From assembly GCA_003339415.1 (NCBI GenBank), contig PDHQ01000013.1, forward strand, positions 234,793-298,792: DNA of 64,000 bases, in the 5' to 3' direction. Below are positions 19,038 to 28,695 of the stretch, one piece after another (positions within the stretch are counted from its first letter, which is position 1; every line of letters begins with the position of its first letter). The notes beneath the pieces are model-generated. The model saw nothing but the letters and a program-made list of their open reading frames with translations, ran no database searches and had not been told where the DNA came from. The DNA comes from Ophiocordyceps camponoti-saundersi (nom. inval.). Its lineage: Eukaryota > Ascomycota > Sordariomycetes > Hypocreales > Ophiocordycipitaceae. Both the position numbers and the translations under genes were made by a program.

Positions 19038-19826
19038 TCACCAGGTCAGCAATAACGATGCCGCAGCGGCACATCCAACAGCAAAGGCTGCCAATCTGAC
19101 TGATCCGTTCGCGACCGCTGCGAGTGACGATGATGATGATGACGATGACGATGATGCTCCAGATAAGCGGTCGACGTCAAACGGACTGCCGCCTCCCGGT
19201 ATGATTCGTCTCGGCGTCTCTGACTCTGTAGCCGCGCTGCTGCTGCTGCTACTACTGGATGACGAATCCTGGACCGCGGGGCCGGGATCGACGTCGGCAT
19301 CCGTCGGAGGCTCAGTCGGCAGTGGGGACTCCTCCTCCGCACCGCTGCTGCTGCTGCTTCTTCCACCACTACCTCTGCTCGGCGTCGTCGCCGTCGCCGT
19401 AGCCGATAAAGGAACCTGAAGTGAAGCCGAAACCGAAACGGAAGCGGACCCAAGACTCGTCCTCGCCGTCCCTCCTCCTCCTCCTGCTCCCCCTCCACCA
19501 GCAGCAGCGCCCGACCCGCAAAGGACGACGACGAGCGACCCCTGCAGCGCCTGCGACAACATGGCGTTGCCGCCCACGTCCGCCGCCCCGCACGCAGCCT
19601 GGATCCTAGCCTGGCACGCCGCCACGCCCCGCACGCACTGCGCAGAGCAGGCCTTGCTCGCAAAGTCGCCCACTGAGCAGCCCGCCATCGGCGCGTTGTA
19701 CGCCTGCAGACAGGCTGCCGATGCCGTCGGTGCCTGCGCCGCTTGTCCGAGGCCCGAAAGCGCCACCAACGCCGCTGACCCGGTCCCGGCCAGCGTCAGC
19801 GTCAGTAACACGCTCCTCGCCGACAT
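19038..19826 (-). CDS. Secreted Ser-rich protein, probably GPI-anchored, 262 aa
   Basis: The frame is open upstream of 19826, but the ATG at 19826 (MSARSVLLTLTLAGTGSAAL) gives a clean signal peptide, so I start there. The mature N-terminal domain has six or more cysteines (ACLQAYNAPMAGCSVGDFASKACSAQCVRG...CQARIQAACG...VVLCG). A Gly-rich stretch and a long Ser/Thr/Pro-rich stalk with two poly-Ser tracts follow. The end (ANGSVRLAAFAVGCAAAASL) is a hydrophobic GPI-attachment tail. The architecture fits a fungal cell-wall/plasma-membrane surface protein. gpi12 in the same window makes the anchor such proteins use, but that is not evidence of linkage. Cys spacing (C-x8-C-x8-C-x3-C) resembles small secreted Cys-rich domains, but I do not assign a family. 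Confidence 0.75.
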   Translation of the reverse strand: MSARSVLLTLTLAGTGSAALVALSGLGQAAQAPTASAACLQAYNAPMAGCSVGDFASKACSAQCVRGVAACQARIQAACGAADVGGNAMLSQALQGSLVVVLCGSGAAAGGGGAGGGGGTARTSLGSASVSVSASLQVPLSATATATTPSRGSGGRSSSSSGAEEESPLPTEPPTDADVDPGPAVQDSSSSSSSSSSAATESETPRRIIPGGGSPFDVDRLSGASSSSSSSSSSLAAVANGSVRLAAFAVGCAAAASLLLTW

Positions 19827-20312
19827 GGCGCTCGTCGGTGAGAGGAGATGATGCAAGGATGTATGGATTTTGTCTGGTTTGTCGTTTTTTTTTTTCCTTT
19901 TCTTTTCTCCTTGATCGACGTAGGGAAACGAACGTCCCAACACGAGAGGGGGGGAAAAAAAGTCCGGGGCAAACGACGAGGATATCAGTCCGGGGGGGGG
20001 GGGGGGCAGTTCTAAAATTTCACCTGTTCACTATGAGACCCCCTCTGTCGCAGAACCGGCTCCGACCCTCGGACCCGGGGGTGGCGTCTTGGCGTCTGGT
20101 TGTCGCAACCCTTTTTGGTGACGCCACCGTCAGATGAGAGGAGATGTAATCTGACGTTGCCTCACCCCCCCCAATGACTGTCAAGTATGGTAGGCAGACG
20201 CTAGGATTCGGGGCACAGAGCTCTTTAGGGGTCGCTACTGGCTAATAGAGACTCTCAAAGAACAACGGAAACCAGCGCCGTCTAAACAGACCTTCCACTC
20301 CCCTCTTCGTCC

Positions 20313-20406
<94 letters not shown>

Positions 20407-20829
20407 NNNNNNNNNCTCAAAGGATAACGGAAGCCGGCGCCGTCTAAACGCCTCCCCCCCCCCCCTCCCCTCCCCCCCCCCCCCCCCCCCCCTGACCCTA
20501 TCCCCAACACATAATCTCCCTCCTACCCTATACCCTTCTCCGCATCGTCCCACCCTCCTCCAGATTCCCACTTCCAAATCGGGCATCCGACGACGCCGTG
20601 ATTGGTGGCCCGCTTGTTTCTCCGCCTGCTCGTCGGACTTTATAGCAAACGATTAATAAGAAGCGGGGGAAAGAGAGTGAAACGTCCGTCGTCATCAACG
20701 CAGCAAAGAACAACGCATTGTTTGGTGAAGAAGGGATTGTTCGTCTCTAGACTAAGGCTGAAGAACCAAAACGACCATAGGCCGTTCCAGCCAAGGGTAG
20801 AGAAAAAGGGAAGGGTGTGACGAAGGGAA
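19827..20829. other. Intergenic region with a giant poly-C tract and assembly gap
   Basis: Contains a poly-G run at about 19992-20006, the poly-C/gap structure at 20253-20492 (separate entry) and no gene. Polyglycine frames through it are artefacts of the homopolymer. Confidence 0.7.
20253..20492. repeat. Duplicated 40-bp block plus poly-C, with a 9-N gap
   Basis: A block starting CTCAAAGAACAACGGAAACC (20253-20292) leads into 93 consecutive C (20314-20406) and then Ns at 20407-20415. A second version of the block (20416-20455, CTCAAAGGATAACGGAAGCC) leads into another C-rich run to 20492. The two blocks differ mainly by A/G exchanges. Confidence 0.85.
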
Positions 20830-21247
20830 TCACGTCTGTCTCTGCTGTCCGTTGCCACTCGTCCCGGGTCTGCTCTGCGTCGTGGGCGTGGACGCCGGCG
20901 GGGGCGGAGGCGGACGTGCCGCCTGACGTGTCTGCGGACGTGCCTGCAGCCTTATAGGGCCTGGTTCATCGTTGGTTGGTCTTTCGCCGAGCGTGTCCGG
21001 CTGCTTGCGGCTGGGAGTCGTCTCCTGTGCTGTCATCGTGATGTTGATGCCGGTGGATCGGGCGTGGGTTATCTCCTGTTACGAAGGTGAAGCGAACGAA
21101 TAAGAAGAACACGGGCGAAGCTGCGATGGCACAAGAGAAGACAACGAAGACGAGAAGCTCGCGGAAGCTGAGATTGTGAGTGCTCCTGCAAGACGAGGGG
21201 CGGCATGGCCATCGAATATATAGTCGAAGCTCTGAACTGATCAACAT
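20830..21247 (-). CDS. Small single-TM protein of unknown function, 119 aa
   Basis: Proposed exons 21247-21083 and 21024-20830. The 58-nt intron (GTAACA...CACAG) joins in phase 0, and each exon alone is an open frame in a different phase, which supports splicing. Exon 1 encodes FRELLVFVVFSCAIAASPVF plus FFLFVRFTF, one clear membrane span. Exon 2 is hydrophilic and Pro/Gln/Thr-rich (TTPSRKQPDTLGERPTNDEP, then ARPQTRQAARPPPPPP). The start codon is uncertain: the ATG at 21247 is the nearest in-frame one, a further upstream ATG also fits, and an unseen 5' exon is possible. No family recognised. Confidence 0.5.
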
Positions 21248-21532
21248 CCCAACCGTGAAAAAAAATATGATGCGTGCCTCATCACCCATCCTCATCACAG
21301 CAAAGTCTTCATGACACCATACAAACTCGCATGTCCACCAGACAAGTGAAACAAAGACGTGCAAGAAACCTCACCAGAACTGTTGTCCCTTCTCCACCTA
21401 GCAAGCCCGCGTCAGCTTCCGACGAGCGAACAAATCATCAAGGGAAAGCAGACGCGTACGTTCGATACGTACGTAGGTGTATGGATGCACGCATCTTCTC
21501 CCCTCGACTTCGTTTCCCATCATCCGAGAGCG

Positions 21533-22057
21533 TCAAAAGTAACCGACCCCAAAGCCGGCGCCAACATTCTGCTCAAACTGACCGAGGACGTTGCCCCTAG
21601 GCCAATACTCGCACGCAAAGAGCCACTGCATCTGACTTCCGCACCACCTCCGAGCACAGCCCACGTCCGTCGTAGCCTTCCAGACGAGCTGCGTAAAGTG
21701 GCCCGTGGCGGCACTATAGCCCGGATGGCCGTAGTCGTACTGCACGCCCTCGTTGCCCCAGGCGGCGACGCTGACGGCCGGCGTCGGGTATCCGTAGGCC
21801 ATGTTCTCGCCAAAGGGCCCGCCCGAGTGTCGGAACACGCAGTTGTAGTTGCTCAGGTACCACGATGCGAAGGCGGCCAGCGTCTCGTTCCATCGGACGA
21901 GGCCGGCGCCGTGCTCGCCGCGGTAGTGGCTCGTCGTGCTGATCACGGCTGACTCGAAGGCTTGTTCGTCCAGCCACCAGAAGTTGGGATCCGGCTCGGC
22001 GGCGGAGGAGGCGGCGGAGGCGGCAAGAGCGAGCAGCACCAGCGCCTTCTTCTTCAT
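21533..22057 (-). CDS. Secreted CAP-superfamily (SCP/PR-1-like) protein, 174 aa
   Basis: A signal peptide (MKKKALVLLALAASAASSAA) is followed by a single CAP domain: HYRGEHGAGLVRWNETLAAF (first CAP helix with HR-x-HGA-LxWN), FGENMAYGYPTPAVSVAAWG (GENMA), TGHFTQLVWKATTDVGCA (HFTQLVWK) and CEYWPRGNVLGQFEQNV (CxYxPxGN). All four CAP signatures are present and in order. The CAP cavity residues His, Glu, Glu and His can be assigned. The family binds sterols or lipids and is exported to the wall or medium. It is short, without the usual Ser-rich linker. Single exon. Confidence 0.9.
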   Translation of the reverse strand: MKKKALVLLALAASAASSAAEPDPNFWWLDEQAFESAVISTTSHYRGEHGAGLVRWNETLAAFASWYLSNYNCVFRHSGGPFGENMAYGYPTPAVSVAAWGNEGVQYDYGHPGYSAATGHFTQLVWKATTDVGCARRWCGSQMQWLFACEYWPRGNVLGQFEQNVGAGFGVGYF

Positions 22058-22887
22058 CGTGCGCGTATAGGTAGGTACGTTTGTGTCTCAGTATATGTGC
22101 TGTGCTGTAAGAGTCGATTTCTCAAGGCTCCGAGCCATTTTCTCCCGCCTCTCTGTCTGTTCCCTCCAACTTATCCATCTTCTTCATCTGGGGAGGAGCG
22201 CATGCCAAGCAGGTGCCTCCTCACAACTCTAGCCGGCGCTTGCCTCTGCTTCAAGGACGAAGGGGGTGGGAGGGGGCGGGGTCGTGATGCCTTCAGAGAA
22301 GGATCCAGGCTGGTCGTAGCTCCTCCCCGAAATCACGGCCAATTGCTGAACATTGGATACCTACCGAGCTCTCAACGTAAGCAGTCAAGCACATGTCACA
22401 CATTGGTCTACGACCTTGGGAGAAGTGTCCAAAGAGGAGGAGGAGATAATCATCTCTCAGCCAACTGACATCGACCTCACGATGACTTCTCTCTCGTTCC
22501 CATCTACATACGTCTTCTCTGCCGAGTCTGGACGAGCCGGTGGGGTCTCGCCGCGTCCAATAACACCGGCCTCCTTGTTTTTCTCACCCGAACCGTCCGG
22601 CCAAAATCAAAGTGTAAAAACTCGGCAACTCTCATAGCAATCAGGCGGTGGGAGCCCCCGGCCGTCTCATGCCGATGGGTGGCCTGTTTTAGTTATGAAA
22701 CGCGGGAAAGCCGAAATGATTCAAGGCGGGATCCGCGTTCCATTCTCGACTCCTTGCCATGGCGCCGTCCTCGGGCAACACCTTGGGGACCATGTTAAGG
22801 CTACTGCCTACCTACCCGTACATGTGTTCTACACACCATATATTGAGTCAGCGATCGCGCAGGCAAACAATAGCCGACCGAAAGGCA

Positions 22888-23115
22888 CTACTATAGCCGG
22901 CACGGTATAGCTGTCCGGGCAGTGCATATGTACAGTAGCCGTTACAGGACGACAGCGGTAATGCAATAGCCGTTAGTCCGGAAAGTATGGCAGCCGCCAC
23001 AGCAGCCTGGGCAGCGCAATAGCCATCGGTCCGGGAAGTGCTGTGGCCGTCAGCCGTGGAAGTGTAGTCGCCGAGCCGGCGCGGCAGCCCGGTGCAGTGA
23101 GTGTGACCGCCACGG
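22888..23115. repeat. Degenerate GC-rich minisatellite, unit about 25-30 bp
   Basis: About seven diverged units built on ATAGCCG...GTCCGG-AGTGC (e.g. ATAGCCGTTAGTCCGGAAAG, ATAGCCATCGGTCCGGGAAG, TGGCCGTCAGCCGTGGAAG). Spacing varies between units and no frame is kept open. Confidence 0.6.
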
Positions 23116-23344
23116 CACGACAATCGCTGACTAAGTACCATGTGCAAAACACAGTCCCCGATGATGTTTCCCCCCCGTGACCGGACCTCGACCACGTGCC
23201 GAGATGATTGTTTCGTGCCCGCAGCTAGTAGTAGGTGGTAGGCAGTACCTATCCCTACTCCGTACTATCGTGAGATTAGCGCTACGGTCCCATGTACGGA
23301 TACTTCCTCGGGAAAAAAGGCCTCTCGTATGTGCTGTGCGTGTT

Positions 23345-23368
23345 TACACACACACACACACACACACA
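23345..23368. repeat. (AC)n microsatellite
   Basis: 12 uninterrupted AC units. Confidence 0.9.
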
Positions 23369-26300
23369 ACCTACATACACGCCGCAGACGCTGGCCCGAG
23401 AACAAGGTCTGTCGTGGTGGGTCATTGCGCCAGCAGAACAAATGCTCGTGTCCTGTTAGCGGTCTGGGACAAAAGCCCGCGTCGCGGTACGGCCAAAGTC
23501 AACTCAACTGGGTCGGGAATAAGCGTCGAGGTTGGCTTCTCGACGTTAGTGCATGTGGGATATAGTTGGCAAGCAACCGGAGCTAGCGCCGAGGTAATCC
23601 TATTCCGAAACAATCAGCCGCGGCGTCGAGATCGTCGTGCCCTTGTCTGCAAAGCTGGGCTCTCAGCCGTCAGACGAAGCCGGTGTGAGAGCCGGCCGTT
23701 TCGTGATGTCATGGTCGCGACTCTTCAAACAGCCAAGGGTAAACAAACCATCAGGAAGCCCGTCTTCTTTTCTTGTGTCGCCTTTCTTTATTTTTTTCTT
23801 TCTTGCTTCCGTTATAGCCAAGCTAGACTAAGAGGGTCTCGACTCCCCAGCCTCACCGACGGAGATTCTTCGCCACGAGCATGCTGAGACAGCATGCAGG
23901 GAGCACGAGAGGGAGGCGATTTGCTGCCATGGCAGGTTCTGTGTCTCGGTAGTCCGAGGACATTGATTGCCCAAAATCCGGGGAAGCCAGGGATCAGCCA
24001 GCGTTGGAACTTTTAACGGAGACATGCCCCCACCACCGACGAGCTCGTCCAGTGATTATCTTGGGGAGAGAGCAAAAGGCCCTTCGGGGAGAGCCACAGA
24101 TGGAACAGACTCTCGAACCTGTACGGATCGATGCTCACAATCTCTGTGCTGTACGTCTGTACGTCTGTATGTAGGTATGTAGGTAGATAGTAGGCATGTA
24201 TCCGTAGGTAGGCATGTAGGTAATTACGGACCAAAGGCAACTTCCGCTCCCAAAGGCCACGTCTGGGCCGCTTTTGCAGTGCATGAGCGTCGACGAATGG
24301 CAAGCCGGCTGGACTGACAAGCATCTTTCAGAAGTGCCACAAGCCCCCAGTTCAAGGTTCTGAGACGACCGGGCACACGAGAAAATACCGACGGAGCATC
24401 CACAGCGTTGCCCTCATTTGAGTTGACCGCGGGATAAAGGAAGGAGAAGGAAGAGAGAGAGAAAGAGAGAGAGAGAGAGATAAATAAAAAAAAAGTTGAA
24501 GCTTCTCATGATGGACTCATCAAGCCGTCCGTCGTTGCATCCGCCTCCTCGAACCCATTCGTGATGGGGGCATGCATCGCCTTGCCGTCACGGCTTGGGG
24601 AGCCTTCATCTAGGTCCCCAGGAGCGCTCGCGGCTTGGGCGGTTCCACAGCTGACGGGAGCCTGTTTCGGCGGAAGGCCTTTCTGGGGAAAAAAAGGGGG
24701 GGCTGTGCAGGTTGTTGACCTTGTAGGTATAGAGGTAGATAGTGGTGGGCGAAGGCGCACTGTGCCCGTTGGATGACGAATTGCGCCGGATCTGTTTCAA
24801 GCCATCGGCCATGTGCAAGGTAAAAAAAAAAGAGATGGCTGTCTGAGCGGGAAGCAAGCCACAGAAAAAATCGAGTGCCTCTTCTTAATCTTGTTCTTAT
24901 TCTTGTTGTTCATTTAATTCCTTTTTTTTTGGCTAAAGCAATTCCTCAAGATTTGCCTCGGAAGAACCGTTAGGGAAGTTGAGGGACGACGAGACGACGA
25001 TGGTGTCGGATCCCACCGACGCATGTGTGTCTGTCTAATTCTATAGTCCGTACATGTGTGTGTGTATATATGTAGGTGTTTACTGACCTACCTTGGCCTA
25101 GGCATGCAATGACACCGCTGACGAAGGTAGGTATGATTGTCTCGGCCAGGCGATCTGGTGGGGGTAATCTAGGCGCAACGGCCTGAGTCGGTCCTGCGAG
25201 AAACGTCATCGTGGGCGTGGCAAATTGATGACTCTGGGCCGCGGCGAGGCCAGTGCAGAGACCGACTATCGATGTATGAATGGATGGACCATGGATGTAC
25301 CTATATCTGTAGGTACGAAGCGCCCAACGCTTCTCTTTTCAGGTCGTTCTCGACCCTGACGCTTTCCTTTGCGGGTGATGACGAGTGAGACCAAGCAGAT
25401 GCTACGAGGGGAAGAAGAAGAAGAGAAAGCCTTGGTCTAGAGAGGAACACAACAGCAACTCATAGATACCTTTTAGTCAGGCTGGATCGAATCCCCTTGC
25501 TCGTTCATCATCGTGTCCGTCCACAGGGATGAGATTTGAGGGAAAACAGTGCGTCTCTACGGATACAATTACCGCACATCTGTATCATGTATGGTCCATG
25601 TATGTAATTGTACCAACCTTGGTAGTTGCAAACTCGCATGTGCCTAGCACAGTGTTAGACCATAAACAAGAAAAACAAAACAACATCTCGACCTCTCTCT
25701 TCAATGCAGGCAAGCGAGCGAGTCGTCTGGGTTAGGCAATTCAGTTCCTGCCCACCCCCCCCCTAGTATTCGCGGTTGGAGTCAATTGGGCGATACTCGG
25801 ATGGCGCGGCAGCATCTGAACAGCTCCTTAAGTGCTTATCACCTTGACAAAACAAAATGGATGCGTTTGAAGCAAAGAGCTGCGCCTCGATGCTATTTCC
25901 GGAAACGAGTTATCGTCATCTCTCAGACTCTCTCTCTCTCTCTCTCTCTCTCTTCACTCTCTCGTAATCTCTACTCCGAGACCGTCGCATCAGGTGGCCT
26001 GACTCTCCGTAGGTAGGTAGCCAAAGTCCGGGGGGGGGGCGCTTCTGAACAAGTCGGTTTCAACGAGGACCGACTTTACCCTTGAGACTGCTCTTGGCCT
26101 CCACACACCTGCATATTGCTGTATGTACGTACGGTACATACAGTGTACCCGTGTGGCACCGATTGTTGTTGTACCTGGCAATGGGCAGATGACTGCGACG
26201 CTTTAGTCTTTTCTTCTTCCATTCGAGAGAGAGAGACGTCGCACTCAAGTGAGGGAGACGAACAAGTTGGCGGCCTGCACTGTAGCTCAGGGCCTTGCGC

Positions 26301-28695
26301 AGAAGCTTCTGAGGCTACTACCACCGCATTGTGAATGGACAGCCTAGCCATGCCGGGCCCGCACAGTCGCAGTCAATCTCGACAACGGGAGGGAGACGGC
26401 AGCCACTAGCCTTCTGGAGAGGGCGGCTGGTAGCCATAGTCTTTCGTAGGCGCTGCAGGCATGCATCATGGCCGCATGCGCATGTGCCTATCGTACGTAT
26501 GTATGTACTATGTAGTGCTGTACTGCACATAAACACAGGCCTACATATCCGTACATCTGTAGACACTTACATACGGATACAGCATACATACATGCTACGG
26601 ACGTACATACATACCTACATACCTACATATACACCATGTATGGCATGGGAAGGGAGCTTGATTGTTCAATTGCGAATACTGACCTGGGTAGGTAGGTATG
26701 GCAAGTGGATACATGATAGTCGGGAGGTAGGTAAGTGGGAGGTGTGTGCGACAAGCACGTCGTGGTGCATGCAACCCTCGCTCTGTTGGAGAAGCGAGGC
26801 CGGTTCAAGACTCGAGAGGTGCTCAAGAATCAAGAAGCGACTCCATACCTACCTAGGTAGACATTGATCGTCGCCTCTGACCTACAGGCTGATACACACT
26901 TACATACATACGTTCATCATACCTCGGCATCAGCATTTAATTCAATTCCATGTCCAATGCTCGTCGTGACAGGCAGCAGATGCGACCTCGCGGGTCATGC
27001 AGCCAGCGCGCTTCGACCGCACAATGTGCGTGTGCGTGTGCGTGTGCGTGTATGTATGTACGAGTATGTACTATGTATGTATGTGCAATGTGCATCCATA
27101 GTAGGCACATACATAACGTCCGTATGTACATGCCTAGGTAGGTACATATGTAGTGAGCGAAAGAGAGAGTGGAAGAGAAAGAGAGACAAAAAAGAGAAAG
27201 AGTTGGGACATGAGGAATTCAATTGTCTCATCCGACCCTGGGCCGCCGCGAGGACTAAGTTTCAAGACCCGGCCATGCTCCGTTGGGAGAAGTCTATCAA
27301 ACAAGCCCAAGTCAGGTCCCCCCGTCGGCGCTTATCGATTAGACCGGTAACTCGTGGGGCACCCCCAAGGCACAAAAGGGCCCTGAGTTCCCTTGCGTGG
27401 GTGGTTTTGGGTCCTTGGACGGGCCAGACGAAAGGTGTCTGCTTGGCTGGGTGAGGTGATGATGATGATGGCCTACTAGCTTGCTGGCCGGGCTGGCTCA
27501 GGTACCGACCGGCGCGCGACACCGCACAGTGCGCACTGATCTTTTCTGCTCACATGGTCAGGGACAGTATGAAAATGTGCAGTGAGACGAGGCGACTGCC
27601 TGCCTGCCTAGTAGCTACCATCTTACCACCTACCAAGCCCAACCACCTTCTGAGAAACCTAGGCAGGTAGGCACCTAGTCGTAGGAGGCAGAGCAGGTCC
27701 ATAAAAGGAGGAAAGGGGAAAAGGAAGAAGAGGCAAAAGAAGAACACAGATAAGGCGGAAGTGAAAATCATCAGAATTGACGCCGTGCATGTGCGTAATG
27801 TCAACTCTCCCTGTATGTATTCGCCGTGAGTCTCATCCCGGCTACAGTTTCACGCACTGTCCCGTTGTCCCCCCCCCCCCCCCCACCCCTTGTGCTGGCT
27901 GTTGGCTGAGGCCCTCGTTCGTATCGGTGTATGTATTCGCGCCGAGTTCGCAAGGCTGGCTAATCGAGAGCAGAGCGACAGAGAGAGAGATGCCCAGGAA
28001 GGCAGGTCGCTAGCAGCCTGCCTTGCAGAACGCCGTGCCTCCCACAGCAACTTATTGTAAGTACGGGGCGGTCATCTTCAGCACACGATGGTGGGTGTCT
28101 TCCCGGTATTAGGTACCCACTACCTACCACGGTAGGTACCGATTGCCCACTTTAGCACCGGGGCCGCGCCACCGCCTGCATCGGCGTCCCAGGCAGGGGG
28201 GGCGGAGGACGAAGAAGAAGGGGGGGGGGGGACTCCAGCAACCACTGACAGAGATATATGTACCTTCTCATGTACTGCTACCTGCCGACTTAGGTACCCC
28301 TGACTCTCGTCTTCCGACACTGTGCACTGGGTCTGTCGCTGCCGTCTTCGTTCCCGCGCTTCTAAACCTTCCCCTTCCAACTTACCTGCCTCCCACCTAC
28401 TTCAGCGTTTCTGATTCCGCCTCTCTCCGTTTCCCCCAGATCAGCGACGACCTGCTCCGTGACAGATGGCTTGGTAACGCCATACCAACAGTCTTCCGGT
28501 TGACATGTTATCCTCCTCGGCTGCTGGACACGCCTTATTCAGCCGGCTCGGCGACATCTTCCGCTCGTCATAGCCTGCCGCTTCTCAACAATCGTGCGTC
28601 GCACCCAACGGCTCCGTCGTCCAGCGCAGCTCTGCCCCACGCCGCCTGTGTCACTCTGCTTCCAATTACCTACCCTCCAGGCTACCATAACAGAC

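Larger units (their letters stand above)
22058..28695. other. Gene-poor 6.6-kb region upstream of the zinc-finger regulator
   Basis: No frame here has a recognisable domain, plausible splice structure or coding-like composition over more than about 60 codons. It contains a degenerate GC-rich minisatellite (22888-23115), an (AC)n run (23345-23368), (GA)n at about 24455-24480, (CT)n at about 25925-25955, many TACATACA/TATGTATG and CCTACCTAGGTAGG motifs (24150-24220, 26500-26640, 27040-27150, 28105-28140) and a 16-nt poly-C run near 27871-27886. The last several hundred bases before 28696 are pyrimidine-rich and probably contain the promoter and long 5' UTR of the regulator. Confidence 0.6.

Noticed and set aside
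20235..20586. Polyglycine-coding frames
   Set aside because: They consist of the poly-C homopolymer plus Ns; not coding.
25470..25510. B-box-like GGATCGAATCCCC
   Set aside because: No A-box or cloverleaf pairing upstream.
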